Shown here in pieces: positions 29,123-38,313 of a stretch of 45,207 nucleotides of DNA; within the stretch, counting starts at the first letter, position 1; each line of letters starts with the position of its first letter. A model generated the notes under the pieces. It did no database searches. It was not told the DNA's origin and saw only the letters and a program-made list of their open reading frames with translations. The position numbers and the translations under genes are program-made. Origin of the DNA: Patescibacteria group bacterium (lineage in GTDB: Bacteria; Patescibacteriota; Microgenomatia; UBA12405); contig WARW01000023.1 of the NCBI GenBank assembly GCA_013387215.1, positions 1 through 45,207 on the forward strand, read 5' to 3'.

Positions 29123-30505
29123 ATGAATATTCATATAATCGGCATAGCTGGTGCTATGACTGCTTCACTAGCCAAAGAATTAAAGCGCCTCGGCCATCAA
29201 GTGACAGGATCTGATCAGGAAAAAATCTATCCACCAGTAAGTGATATTTTGAAAAATGCCGATATTAAAATTAATCGAAATCCAATTAGTAAAAATATTG
29301 ACTTAGTTATTGTTGGTTCATCTTTTAATTCATTCGAAAACACTAGACAAGAATTTGAAACAGTAAAGAGACTTGATCTTCCATATATTTCTGCAACCGA
29401 ATATATTGCCAAATATTTAGGTAAAAATAATTCAATTTTAGTTGCTGGTGCATATGGCAAAACTACTATTACTAGCCTTCTTTCTTGGATATTAATTAAT
29501 GCTGATTTTGATCCCAGTTATATGATCGGAGGAGACTTGGTAAACAATACCGACTCAACCAGAATCAGTAATTCAAACTGGTCTGTTATCGAAGCCGATG
29601 AATCAATTCATGGACTCGACCAAAAAGCTAAATTTTTATATTATCCTGTAAAATATTTACTCTTAACTTCAGCCGATTGGGAACATAAAGACAGCTACAA
29701 ATCAGAAGTTGAAAATTTATTAGCTTTTCAAAACTTAATTGAAAATATTCCAGAGGATGGGGTCTTAGTAATCAACTCTCGCGGATATTCTTGCAATAAT
29801 TTATCAAAATTTACCAAAGCAAAAGTCATCACTTACAATAACCAAGATTCTGATTATTATATTTCAAACGTATCCATTGAACAAAATCAGACTTTAATAA
29901 CCATCAACACTCCAACTTCTCCTATTTCTGTTAACACAGAATTATTAGGACAATTTAATTTTGAAAACATTTTAGCGGCGGTGGCTATGGCTGATTATCT
30001 TGGAATTGACAGACAAATTATTCAAGATTCTATTTCCAAATTTAAAGGTGTTAAACGCCGTATACAGTTGATTGAAAAAGTTGAAGACATTATATTTTTT
30101 GATGATTTTGCTCAATCAGCACCCAGAATAAAATCTACACTTGATGCCATAAAACTTCATTATCCTAATAATAATATAAAAGTATTTTTTCAGCCTCACG
30201 CTTCTTTTTTACAACATAAACAAGGTCTAAATAATTTAAATGATGCCTTTGCAAATGCCACAGAAGTGGTTTTAGGAAAGATTAGTTTTAGCCAAAAGAT
30301 AGATAAAAACAATCGAGTAACAGCATCAGATTTCTGTAGTGAAGTTGGTCAAAAGTTAATCTATTTACCTATCAATGAAGATATAGTTAATCACTACAAT
30401 CAAACCCTTAAACCTAAAGATATTTTAATATATATGAGTTCTGGTGGAATCGAAGGTTCAGAAATTATAAATTCAATAATTAATAATTTAAAAACAAATG
30501 TCTAG
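29123..30505 (+). CDS. MurC/Mpl-family Mur ligase
   Basis: MNIHIIGIAGAMTASLAKELKRLGHQVTGSDQEKIYPPVSDIL, VAGAYGKTTITSLLSWIL, VIEADES, KGVKRRIQLI, FQPHASFLQHKQGL. YPPVS and a modified QPH motif resemble Mpl. Confidence 0.82.
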   Translation: MNIHIIGIAGAMTASLAKELKRLGHQVTGSDQEKIYPPVSDILKNADIKINRNPISKNIDLVIVGSSFNSFENTRQEFETVKRLDLPYISATEYIAKYLGKNNSILVAGAYGKTTITSLLSWILINADFDPSYMIGGDLVNNTDSTRISNSNWSVIEADESIHGLDQKAKFLYYPVKYLLLTSADWEHKDSYKSEVENLLAFQNLIENIPEDGVLVINSRGYSCNNLSKFTKAKVITYNNQDSDYYISNVSIEQNQTLITINTPTSPISVNTELLGQFNFENILAAVAMADYLGIDRQIIQDSISKFKGVKRRIQLIEKVEDIIFFDDFAQSAPRIKSTLDAIKLHYPNNNIKVFFQPHASFLQHKQGLNNLNDAFANATEVVLGKISFSQKIDKNNRVTASDFCSEVGQKLIYLPINEDIVNHYNQTLKPKDILIYMSSGGIEGSEIINSIINNLKTNV

Positions 30506-31826
30506 ATACGTCATAACCGGTGGTAAACCCTTAAAAGGTGAAGTTTCAATTCGAGGAGCTAAAAATGCCAGTTATAAACAAATTATTGCCTCACTTTTGA
30601 GCGATAAAACAACTCAATTAACCAATGTTCCTCAAATATCTGATGTAAAAATAACTACTAGTATAGCTAAAAGTTTAGGTGCTGAAATTATTTATTGCGG
30701 TGAACATTGTATTGAAATTTGTACTCCTAAAATCACAAACTCTACTGTTCCTCGGGGTACTGGCGAAAAATCACGAACTTCTTTCATGTTTGCTGCCCCA
30801 TTATTAGCTAGAACTGGCACCGCTATTGTTCCAATACCAGGTGGAGATAAATTAGGCGCCAGACCTCTTGATAGACTTTTTGATTGTTTCGCTCAAATGA
30901 ATATTACTACCGAAGAAACAGAAAATTCTCTGATTTTTAAAACTACAGGCATAAAACCTACCAATTATTGTTTTCCGAAACCATCTCACACTGTTACCGA
31001 GGTTGTAATTATGACGGCTGCTCTAGCCAATGGTGAAACAATCCTAGACAATGCCGCCCTTGAACCGGAAATTGACGATCTTATCGAAATGTTAAATGAT
31101 ATGGGCGCCAAAATACAAAGAGATTTAAACGACCCAAAAAGAATTATTATCCAAGGCGTTCCTTGGTTAAATGGAACAAAACACCAAGTAATTTGTGATC
31201 GAAACGAAGCTGTTACTTTTGCTTGTGCTGCCTTAGCCACCAAAGGCTCGATTAGTATTTTAAGAATTGATCCAAAAATTATCAAAAGCTTTCTAGATAC
31301 TATTGAAAAAATGGGTGCTAAAGTGGAAACCGGCCGTGATGAAGTAACCGTAAGTTGGGTCAAACCTCTCAAAGCTATCGATATTGAAACCGAACCTGAA
31401 CCAGGATTTATGACCGATTGGCAGGCACTTTTTACAATCGTATTATCACAAGCCATAGGTTGCAGCTCCATAATTGAACGTGTATATCCAAGTCGTTTTC
31501 AACACATTAATAATCTTAAAATAATGGGAGCTAAGGTAAACTTTTTCAATCCAGAAGTTAGTGATCCCGCATCTTATTATCAATTTAATATTGAAAGTGA
31601 TAAGCCAGAATATTTTCATGGAGTAAAAATCTATGGACCTGCCAAACTCCAACCAGCCAAGTTCATTATTAACGATCTTCGGGCTGGTGCTTCAACTACA
31701 TTAGCTGCTCTAACTGCTGATGGAGAATCAATAATTGATGGAGTTGAATTTATCGAAAGGGGATATGAACGTTTAGCCGACCGTCTCTGCTCATTAGGTG
31801 CTAATATAGAATATATTAAAACATAA
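30498..31826 (+). CDS. murA: UDP-N-acetylglucosamine 1-carboxyvinyltransferase
   Basis: YVITGGKPLKGEVSIRGAKNASYKQIIASLL, PGGDKLGARPLDRLFD, EPGFMTDWQALFTIVLSQAIGCSSIIERVYPSRF, DLRAGASTTLAALTADG. Confidence 0.95.
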   Translation: MSRYVITGGKPLKGEVSIRGAKNASYKQIIASLLSDKTTQLTNVPQISDVKITTSIAKSLGAEIIYCGEHCIEICTPKITNSTVPRGTGEKSRTSFMFAAPLLARTGTAIVPIPGGDKLGARPLDRLFDCFAQMNITTEETENSLIFKTTGIKPTNYCFPKPSHTVTEVVIMTAALANGETILDNAALEPEIDDLIEMLNDMGAKIQRDLNDPKRIIIQGVPWLNGTKHQVICDRNEAVTFACAALATKGSISILRIDPKIIKSFLDTIEKMGAKVETGRDEVTVSWVKPLKAIDIETEPEPGFMTDWQALFTIVLSQAIGCSSIIERVYPSRFQHINNLKIMGAKVNFFNPEVSDPASYYQFNIESDKPEYFHGVKIYGPAKLQPAKFIINDLRAGASTTLAALTADGESIIDGVEFIERGYERLADRLCSLGANIEYIKT

Positions 31827-31832
31827 CAAACA

Positions 31833-32867
31833 ATGATTCACTTGTACTTAGGATTGCTCCTTTTTTCCTTCTTAACCACCAGTATCTTAGTGGTGCCTTT
31901 CATTAATTTACTTTATAAACTAAAGTTTCAAAGACAAAAACAGAAAACTTTGGATTTCCAGAATAAAAGAACTCCTATTTTCGATAAATTTCATAGCCAA
32001 AAGTCTGGCACTCCGGTTGGTGGTGGACTATTAATTATAGCCGCAGTTATAGTTCTTTTTGCCATACTTTTCCCAATTTTAAAATTTTCAAAAATATTTA
32101 TTTCTTCTAATTATCAAATCGACAAAGAATTATTAGTCATATTCTTTACCTTTATTAGCTTCGGACTTCTTGGTCTATATGATGATATAAATAAGTTCTT
32201 TGGATTTCAAAAAACCGGATTTTTCGGACTAAAAATGATCCATAAACTTTTTTTGCAAATATTTTTAGCTACAGCCATTTCTATGTTTATTTATTTTGGG
32301 CTTGGAATTAACTTTATTTATGTTCCATTTTTAGGTGCTATCAGCCTTGGTTTGTTTTACATCCCAGTCTCAATTCTTATCATTACCGGGTTTTCCAACT
32401 TCTTCAACATTACAGACGGTCTAGATGGTCTTTCTTGCGGTCTTTTAATGATCGCTTTATTTGCTTTTTGGTTCCTTTCTAGCAATTCGCTTGATACTCC
32501 AATTTCTGTTTTCCTCGCTTTATGGCTTGGCGCTCTTGTTGCCTTTTTATATTTCAATGTTTTTCCAGCAAGAATTTGGCTTGGAGATGTTGGATCTTTG
32601 TCTTTCGGAGCAACAATTGCAGTTATTGCCTTACTTCTAGGTAAAATAGTACCACTTCTCATTGTTGGTTCACCGTTTATTATTGAAGGACTAACCAGTG
32701 CAATTCAAATGTTGAGTAAAAAATACCTAGGAAGAAAAATATTTCCAGCCGCTCCAATTCATTTAACACTTCAACAAATTGGCTGGGAAGAACCAAAAAT
32801 TGTGACTCGGGCCTGGTTAGCTGGTATAATATTAGCTATATTTGGACTATGGTTGGGACTAAACTAA
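31833..32867 (+). CDS. mraY: Phospho-N-acetylmuramoyl-pentapeptide transferase
   Basis: GTPVGGGLLIIAAV, GLYDDINKFFGFQKTGFFGLKM, NFFNITDGLDGLSCGL, FPARIWLGDVGSLSFGATIAVIALLLGK, AAPIHLTLQQIGWEEPKIVTRAWL. Confidence 0.93.
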   Translation: MIHLYLGLLLFSFLTTSILVVPFINLLYKLKFQRQKQKTLDFQNKRTPIFDKFHSQKSGTPVGGGLLIIAAVIVLFAILFPILKFSKIFISSNYQIDKELLVIFFTFISFGLLGLYDDINKFFGFQKTGFFGLKMIHKLFLQIFLATAISMFIYFGLGINFIYVPFLGAISLGLFYIPVSILIITGFSNFFNITDGLDGLSCGLLMIALFAFWFLSSNSLDTPISVFLALWLGALVAFLYFNVFPARIWLGDVGSLSFGATIAVIALLLGKIVPLLIVGSPFIIEGLTSAIQMLSKKYLGRKIFPAAPIHLTLQQIGWEEPKIVTRAWLAGIILAIFGLWLGLN

Positions 32868-33526
32868 TACAATTTAAAGAAGTAATTAATCACTATCTTG
32901 GTTTACCTTATTGGCGCAACAAGCTAAAAGATGGCAAGGTAATTCAAGAAGGTATTTTGGGCGGAAAAGGTAATTGTCGTCAAATTGCCACAGAAACAAT
33001 TAAACTAGCTCAGAATCAAAACGTCGACATTACTAAATTAACCAACCAAGAGTTCTACAATTTTCAAAAAAAGAATCATATCGGCGTTGACTGTTCGGGG
33101 CTTGCATACAATCTTTTGGACGAATATTCCCAAATTTTAACGGAAAAAAGTATCTATGAAAAAGTTGTAGGAATAGATTCAAAACTTGGAGCCAGAAGAA
33201 TTTCTGCAAATATATTAACTTCTCCCATAAATTCAATACCTGTCGATAGCTATGACGATATTAAAACTGGGGACTTAATTAGAATGGACAATGGAAAACA
33301 TGTTGTGCTTGTTGTTGAAAAAAACGACAATATCATTACTTATGTCCATAGTAGTGAAAAAACAAAAATTCGAGGTGTTCATTATGGCACTATAGAAATA
33401 ACAAATCCTAAAAAAACCCTTGATTACCAAAAATGGTCAGACATAACCCTAAAAGATATTAACTACAATAAACTAATTTTCCCTAAAAAAGGGGACGGTA
33501 TCTACAGGCTAAAATGCCTTGCTTGA
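32849..33526 (+). CDS. NlpC/P60-like cysteine hydrolase
   Basis: NHIGVDCSGLAYNLLDEY (DCSG), KTGDLIRMDNGKHVVLVVEKNDNIITYVHSS (GDL...H); no obvious signal peptide. Confidence 0.65.
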   Translation: MVGTKLIQFKEVINHYLGLPYWRNKLKDGKVIQEGILGGKGNCRQIATETIKLAQNQNVDITKLTNQEFYNFQKKNHIGVDCSGLAYNLLDEYSQILTEKSIYEKVVGIDSKLGARRISANILTSPINSIPVDSYDDIKTGDLIRMDNGKHVVLVVEKNDNIITYVHSSEKTKIRGVHYGTIEITNPKKTLDYQKWSDITLKDINYNKLIFPKKGDGIYRLKCLA

Positions 33527-33528
33527 GT

Positions 33529-33696
33529 TTATTTTTCTTCAGTTAACTCTTTGTAATTAAGAGGTTCTATGGATAAAATTTCCACCTCAGTTCCACACTC
33601 AGGACATTCCAAAATATCACCAACCATCATTCCTTCTGGTTTGACAATTTCCGCCTTACAATCAGGACAAATTATTTGATTATTATTTTCTGCCAT
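33529..33696 (-). CDS. LysW-like amino-carrier / zinc-ribbon protein, 55 aa (not in ORF track)
   Basis: Manual minus translation MAENNNQIICPDCKAEIVKPEGMMVGDILECPECGTEVEILSIEPLNYKELTEEK; two CPxC motifs and VGDILECPECGTEVEILSIEPL match the LysW/ArgW pattern. Confidence 0.8.
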   Translation of the reverse strand: MAENNNQIICPDCKAEIVKPEGMMVGDILECPECGTEVEILSIEPLNYKELTEEK

Positions 33697-33738
33697 ATTT
33701 TCTTTAAAAAATTTATATAATTAGCTAAACTATATTAT

Positions 33739-34560
33739 ATGGCACCGACTCCTTTAATTAAATTAGAAAATATCTATCTTAAAAGAGAAGACTTAAACAC
33801 AACTGGTTCGGCTAAAGACAGAGCTATGTCTCTTCAAATTGACAGTTTAATAAAAAAGGGGATTAATAAAGCTGTTTTATCAAGTACTGGCAACGCCGCT
33901 CTCTCCGCTCTATATTTTTGTCAAAAAGCCAATATTGAATTAACTCTTTTTGTCTCTCCAAAAATTAATCCTCAAAAATTAGAAGAAATAAAAAAACTTA
34001 CATCAAATATTCAATTTTCCTTAAAACCAATTAGCGATGCCATAAAGTTTTCTAAAAAAGAATCTGCTTATCTTTTGAGACAATCCACCGACCCAATCGC
34101 TTTAATTGGTTACCAATCTATTGCTAAAGAATTGCAAGAACAACTACCTCAAATAACCAGTATTTTTATTCCAGTAGGTAGTGGCACCACCTTACTTGGT
34201 ATATCAGAAGCTTTAAGTCCAAATGTAAAGATATTTGCAGTTCAATCTTCGAACAACTGTCCGATTGCCAAACTTTTCGATACAAATTTTACTCCAGAAG
34301 AAGATTCTTTAACCGATGCTATTTCCGTAAAAGTTTTGCCATTAAAAAATCAAATTATTAATGCCATTAAAAACAGTAATGGTTCCGCTTTTGTTATCCA
34401 AAATAATGAAATTGAGAGTGCACAAAAAGAACTATCCAAACACAATGTAATTACATCACCAGAAGGTGCTCTAGCTTTAGCGGGATTACACAAAGCGGTA
34501 CTCAACAATTACGATATTGGATCCTACCCAGTTGTTCTTTTAACCGGAGTCCGAAGATGA
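33739..34560 (+). CDS. PLP-dependent enzyme, fold type II (threonine synthase/cysteine synthase-like)
   Basis: LKREDLNTTGSAKDRAM (PLP Lys), VLSSTGNAALSALYFC, IFIPVGSGTTLLGISEAL, TSPEGALALAGL. Confidence 0.85.
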   Translation: MAPTPLIKLENIYLKREDLNTTGSAKDRAMSLQIDSLIKKGINKAVLSSTGNAALSALYFCQKANIELTLFVSPKINPQKLEEIKKLTSNIQFSLKPISDAIKFSKKESAYLLRQSTDPIALIGYQSIAKELQEQLPQITSIFIPVGSGTTLLGISEALSPNVKIFAVQSSNNCPIAKLFDTNFTPEEDSLTDAISVKVLPLKNQIINAIKNSNGSAFVIQNNEIESAQKELSKHNVITSPEGALALAGLHKAVLNNYDIGSYPVVLLTGVRR

Positions 34561-35738
34561 TTAATATCGATCTTTTTAATCAGCTAAATCAAAGCAATTA
34601 TACTTTTTACTTCTTAGTTGTAGACGAATTTTTGGATATTGAAATGTATCCTCAATTAAATAAATTTCATTTAATTTATGCCTACAAAAATGTTAAACAT
34701 CCATTGTTTAAAGCCAACAATGTTCCATATTTTTGTCTTGAAGAACAAGGTGAAATTTTATCTGAAAAAAATACTGGAAAATTATTATCTCACCCAAAAG
34801 TAATTGAATACATAAATTCTACTAAATTAGAAACAGTTCCAGCAATTATTCCTTTTAAACCATCCTCTAAAATTGATTTTATATGTCGACAAAACAATTG
34901 GATCGAAATCAGCAATCCGGGTCCTCTTAATAGATATTTAGAAGATAAAATAAAGTTTCCTGAAATTTGCGAAAAGTTTAATATACCAATTATTCCTTAT
35001 AAAATAGACACTTTTACAAAAGAAAATTTTGAGAAATACCAAAATCTTTATGACCCGCATTTAGTTATACAAACTCATTTTGGCTGGGCTGGCAACAGTA
35101 CCTTTAATGCCACTGCTTGGGTAGATATAGAAAATTTAATCCCTCAAGGAGCTATTGTTAAATACTCGCCTTATTTAAAAGGATATTCACTTTTAAACAA
35201 TTGTTGTCTAACAAAATATGGTTTAGTTCAAAGCCCTCCAGCACTTCAATATACAGGAGTCCCTCCATTTACCAATAACCCTTTTACAACCGTTGGTCGC
35301 CAATGGCCTTGTCTTGCACCCCTCCCAATTCAACAAAAAATAAGATCTATTACTGAAGACTTTGCCAAAATTTTGAAGAAACTTGAGTATAAAGGTTTTT
35401 TTGGATTAGATTTTTTTATTAGCGATCGTGAAATATATTTATTAGAATGTAATCCACGTCTTACTGCTTCTTTTGCTTTTTACACTAAAATTGAAGTAAA
35501 AGAAAATATCACTCCGCTTTTTTTTATGCACATAGCAGAATTTTTAAATTTAAATTATAAAATTGATATACAAGAAGAACAGCAGCGATTTTATAATGAA
35601 AATATAATCGGTTCCGAATTAACTCAAAAAAATTTAGATAATAACACCATAAGAAAAATTAATGATTTTATTGTTTTTTCCGAATCTATCGAACCCATAA
35701 TTATCAAGCCAAAAATAGTTAATATGTTTTCATTTTAA
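34557..35738 (+). CDS. ATP-grasp family ligase
   Basis: LEDKIKFPEICEKFNIPIIPYKI, LVIQTHFGWAGNSTF, YKGFFGLDFFISDREIYLLECNPRLTASF. Confidence 0.82.
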   Translation: MINIDLFNQLNQSNYTFYFLVVDEFLDIEMYPQLNKFHLIYAYKNVKHPLFKANNVPYFCLEEQGEILSEKNTGKLLSHPKVIEYINSTKLETVPAIIPFKPSSKIDFICRQNNWIEISNPGPLNRYLEDKIKFPEICEKFNIPIIPYKIDTFTKENFEKYQNLYDPHLVIQTHFGWAGNSTFNATAWVDIENLIPQGAIVKYSPYLKGYSLLNNCCLTKYGLVQSPPALQYTGVPPFTNNPFTTVGRQWPCLAPLPIQQKIRSITEDFAKILKKLEYKGFFGLDFFISDREIYLLECNPRLTASFAFYTKIEVKENITPLFFMHIAEFLNLNYKIDIQEEQQRFYNENIIGSELTQKNLDNNTIRKINDFIVFSESIEPIIIKPKIVNMFSF

Positions 35739-35740
35739 CT

Positions 35741-36919
35741 GTGAAGAAAAAATCAACCTTGATTTTCTATATTCTCAGTTTAATCGCTATCGGTTTGGTT
35801 TTTATTTCTATCTCTTCCTTAACCGAAGCTAACTCCACCATGGGTGACAAGTATTACTTTCTAAAAAAACAGTCTATTTGGCTTGTGATTGGATTTATTA
35901 GTTTCTATATAACTTCAAAAATTAAACTCGATACAATCAAACGTTTTTCACTACCTCTTTATATTGGAACATTAATTATTTTGGCTGTTGTTTTAATTCC
36001 TAGCATCGGGAATCAAGCACTTGGAGCTAGACGTTGGATAAGTATTGGAGGACTTGGCGGAATTCAGCCATCTGAAATTCTCAAACTAACTTCAATTATT
36101 TATTTTTCGTTTTTATTTTCCATCAAAGAAAAAAGGACTATAAAAAATTTAATAATATTTTTAGGTATTCCATTTTTACTGATCATTCTTGAACCAAACC
36201 TTAGTACTGCTATGCTGGTCTCAGCTATCGTTATTTCTATTTATTATTTATCGGGTGGAGAAATAATGCCCTTATTTACTCTCTGTTCAGTGGTAATACT
36301 ATTAAGCGTAATTTTAGTGGTTTTTTCTCCTTACAGATCAGCTCGTTTAAAAACTCTTTTAAACCCGGAACAAGGCCAAAACACTTCTTCGTATCATAGT
36401 AATCAAATAATTTTAGCCTTATCTTCCGGAGGATTATTTGGAAAAGGCTTTGCTAATTCAGATCAGAAATATCGTTTTTTACCTAAAATTTCTACCGATT
36501 CTATATTGGCAGTTATTGGAGAAGAAACAGGTTTTGTTGGTGTTACAGGAATAATATTATTGTATGTTTATTTAATTGCTTATTTAATTAAATTAAGTCA
36601 ATCCCTTAACGATAGTTTTCAATCTCTTCTGGTTGCCAGTGTCGCTTGCTGGATCGCATTCCAAAGTCTAATTAATATTTCTGCAATTGTTGCTATCATT
36701 CCTTTAACTGGAGTACCTCTGCCTTTTATTTCATATGGAGGCTCTTCTTTATTAACTTTACTAACAGCCCTCGGTTTAGTCCGTAATATCGAAAAACAAA
36801 ACAATTTATTGATATACTCTAAGAGTAATGAAAAACCCCTTACTAAAGAAAATTATCATTATCACCGGCACTCACTTAACACCGGCAGTCGAACTCATCA
36901 ATCAACTGAAAGCAGATAA
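35741..36919 (+). CDS. ftsW: SEDS protein, FtsW-like
   Basis: LGARRWISIGGLGGIQPSEILKLTSIIYFSF, EPNLSTAMLVSA, ALSSGGLFGKGFANSDQKYRFLPK, IPLTGVPLPFISYGGSSLLTLLTALGLV. GTG start. Confidence 0.92.
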   Translation: MKKKSTLIFYILSLIAIGLVFISISSLTEANSTMGDKYYFLKKQSIWLVIGFISFYITSKIKLDTIKRFSLPLYIGTLIILAVVLIPSIGNQALGARRWISIGGLGGIQPSEILKLTSIIYFSFLFSIKEKRTIKNLIIFLGIPFLLIILEPNLSTAMLVSAIVISIYYLSGGEIMPLFTLCSVVILLSVILVVFSPYRSARLKTLLNPEQGQNTSSYHSNQIILALSSGGLFGKGFANSDQKYRFLPKISTDSILAVIGEETGFVGVTGIILLYVYLIAYLIKLSQSLNDSFQSLLVASVACWIAFQSLINISAIVAIIPLTGVPLPFISYGGSSLLTLLTALGLVRNIEKQNNLLIYSKSNEKPLTKENYHYHRHSLNTGSRTHQSTESR

Positions 36920-37934
36920 AAATTCTGATTGGGATATTCACTACATTGGCCGACGTTTCAACTCAAGTGTTGATGATACTCCTTCTATCGAATCTCAAAT
37001 AATTCCAAAGCTTGATGTAAAATTTTATCCGATTGACTGTGGCAAATACGATCGTAAATGGTTGCCAAACACTATCAAAGGCATTCCTCAAACTATTAAG
37101 GGTTTATTTAATGCTTTTAATTTAGTCAGAAAAATTAAACCAAATATTGTCGTATCTTTTGGTGGGTATGTTTCTGTTCCTGTCGTAATAAGCAGTTGGT
37201 TTACAAAAACTCCATCAATTACTCACGAACAGACTTTAACTAATAGTTTAACCACAAAGATCAACAGTTATTTCGTCTCTAAAGTTGCCCTTTCATTTAA
37301 TAATCCTGATCAAATAAAATTATTGCCGTCAAAAAAAGTAGTCATTACTGGAAATCTATTAAGAGCTGATATTTACAAGTCAGAATCAAAACACTTTAAA
37401 AAACTTATTGATCTAAAAAAACATCCTTCAATCATTTATATAACAGCAGGCAATCAAGGTTCACATATTATTAACACCACTATTAAATCCGTTTTGAAAG
37501 ATTTAAAAGATTTTGTAGTTATTCACCAAACTGGACAAGCTGAATTTCCTGAATATAAATCTCTATCTGAAAAATACAAAAATTATTATCCGTTCGAATA
37601 CATAAACTTATCCGATATTGGTTGGATTTTTAATAATTCAAAAATTATTATTAGTCGTTCTGGTGCAAACACTTCTCAAGAAATCGTCAGTTTAAACAAA
37701 AATTCAATTCTTATTCCTCTCCCAAAAAGCCAACAAAACGAACAAGAATTAAACGCCTTTTGGGTTAAAAAACAACTTCCTCAAAACACTATTGTTATTT
37801 CCCAAGAAACATTAACACCAGAATTGTTACTTGAAAACATTAATAAATTCAACAAAATTTCTAGTCCATCTATAAAAAATATAAATAATTCTACAAATTT
37901 AAATTTATTAAAGCTCATAAATGAAACTAATTAA
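36828..37934 (+). CDS. murG: UDP-GlcNAc:undecaprenyl-PP-MurNAc-pentapeptide GlcNAc transferase
   Basis: IIITGTHLTPAVELINQL, KIKPNIVVSFGGYVSVPVVISSWFTKTPSITHEQTLTNSLTTKI, VVITGNLLRADI, ISRSGANTSQEIV. Confidence 0.9.
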   Translation: MKNPLLKKIIIITGTHLTPAVELINQLKADKNSDWDIHYIGRRFNSSVDDTPSIESQIIPKLDVKFYPIDCGKYDRKWLPNTIKGIPQTIKGLFNAFNLVRKIKPNIVVSFGGYVSVPVVISSWFTKTPSITHEQTLTNSLTTKINSYFVSKVALSFNNPDQIKLLPSKKVVITGNLLRADIYKSESKHFKKLIDLKKHPSIIYITAGNQGSHIINTTIKSVLKDLKDFVVIHQTGQAEFPEYKSLSEKYKNYYPFEYINLSDIGWIFNNSKIIISRSGANTSQEIVSLNKNSILIPLPKSQQNEQELNAFWVKKQLPQNTIVISQETLTPELLLENINKFNKISSPSIKNINNSTNLNLLKLINETN

Positions 37935-38313
37935 GTTTCTTCCTTTTTTAGTTTTAGTAATTTGCTTTTCTAGTTTATATTTATCTACAAAAATCCATCA
38001 CATCGATAAGCAGCAAATTGACCCAATCTCAGAAAAAAATAATTTCATCTTTCAACTAGCTCAATCGCTTGATGTCGCCCACTTCAAATACAGCAATTTC
38101 AATTTGGAGGATTTTCAAAACCAAGTAGAATTTACTATAATTAAAAGTGACAACCCAACACCTTCTTTAATTACATTATCAACAAAAAAAGATGCTGCTT
38201 GGCAAGTTGCTACATTACAACAAGTTTTTGATACATCTAAAAACAAAGGTAAATATGTTAAATTTATTGATCTAAGTATTGAACATCCATATGCAACATT
38301 CCAAAATAATTAG
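37921..38313 (+). CDS. Short FtsQ/DivIB-like protein
   Basis: N-terminal TM; position between murG and ftsA; C-term VATLQQVFDTSKNKGKYVKFIDLSIEHPYATFQ resembles the end of the FtsQ beta domain. Confidence 0.5.
   Translation: MKLIKFLPFLVLVICFSSLYLSTKIHHIDKQQIDPISEKNNFIFQLAQSLDVAHFKYSNFNLEDFQNQVEFTIIKSDNPTPSLITLSTKKDAAWQVATLQQVFDTSKNKGKYVKFIDLSIEHPYATFQNN

Noticed and set aside
30986-31652. Long minus-strand ORFs opposite murA (161 and 68 aa)
   Set aside because: Antisense to conserved murA motifs; composition is a mirror of coding sequence.
33697-33738. Regulatory RNA between lysW-like and PLP genes
   Set aside because: Only 42 bp of very AT-rich sequence; consistent with overlapping divergent promoters, no stable structure seen.
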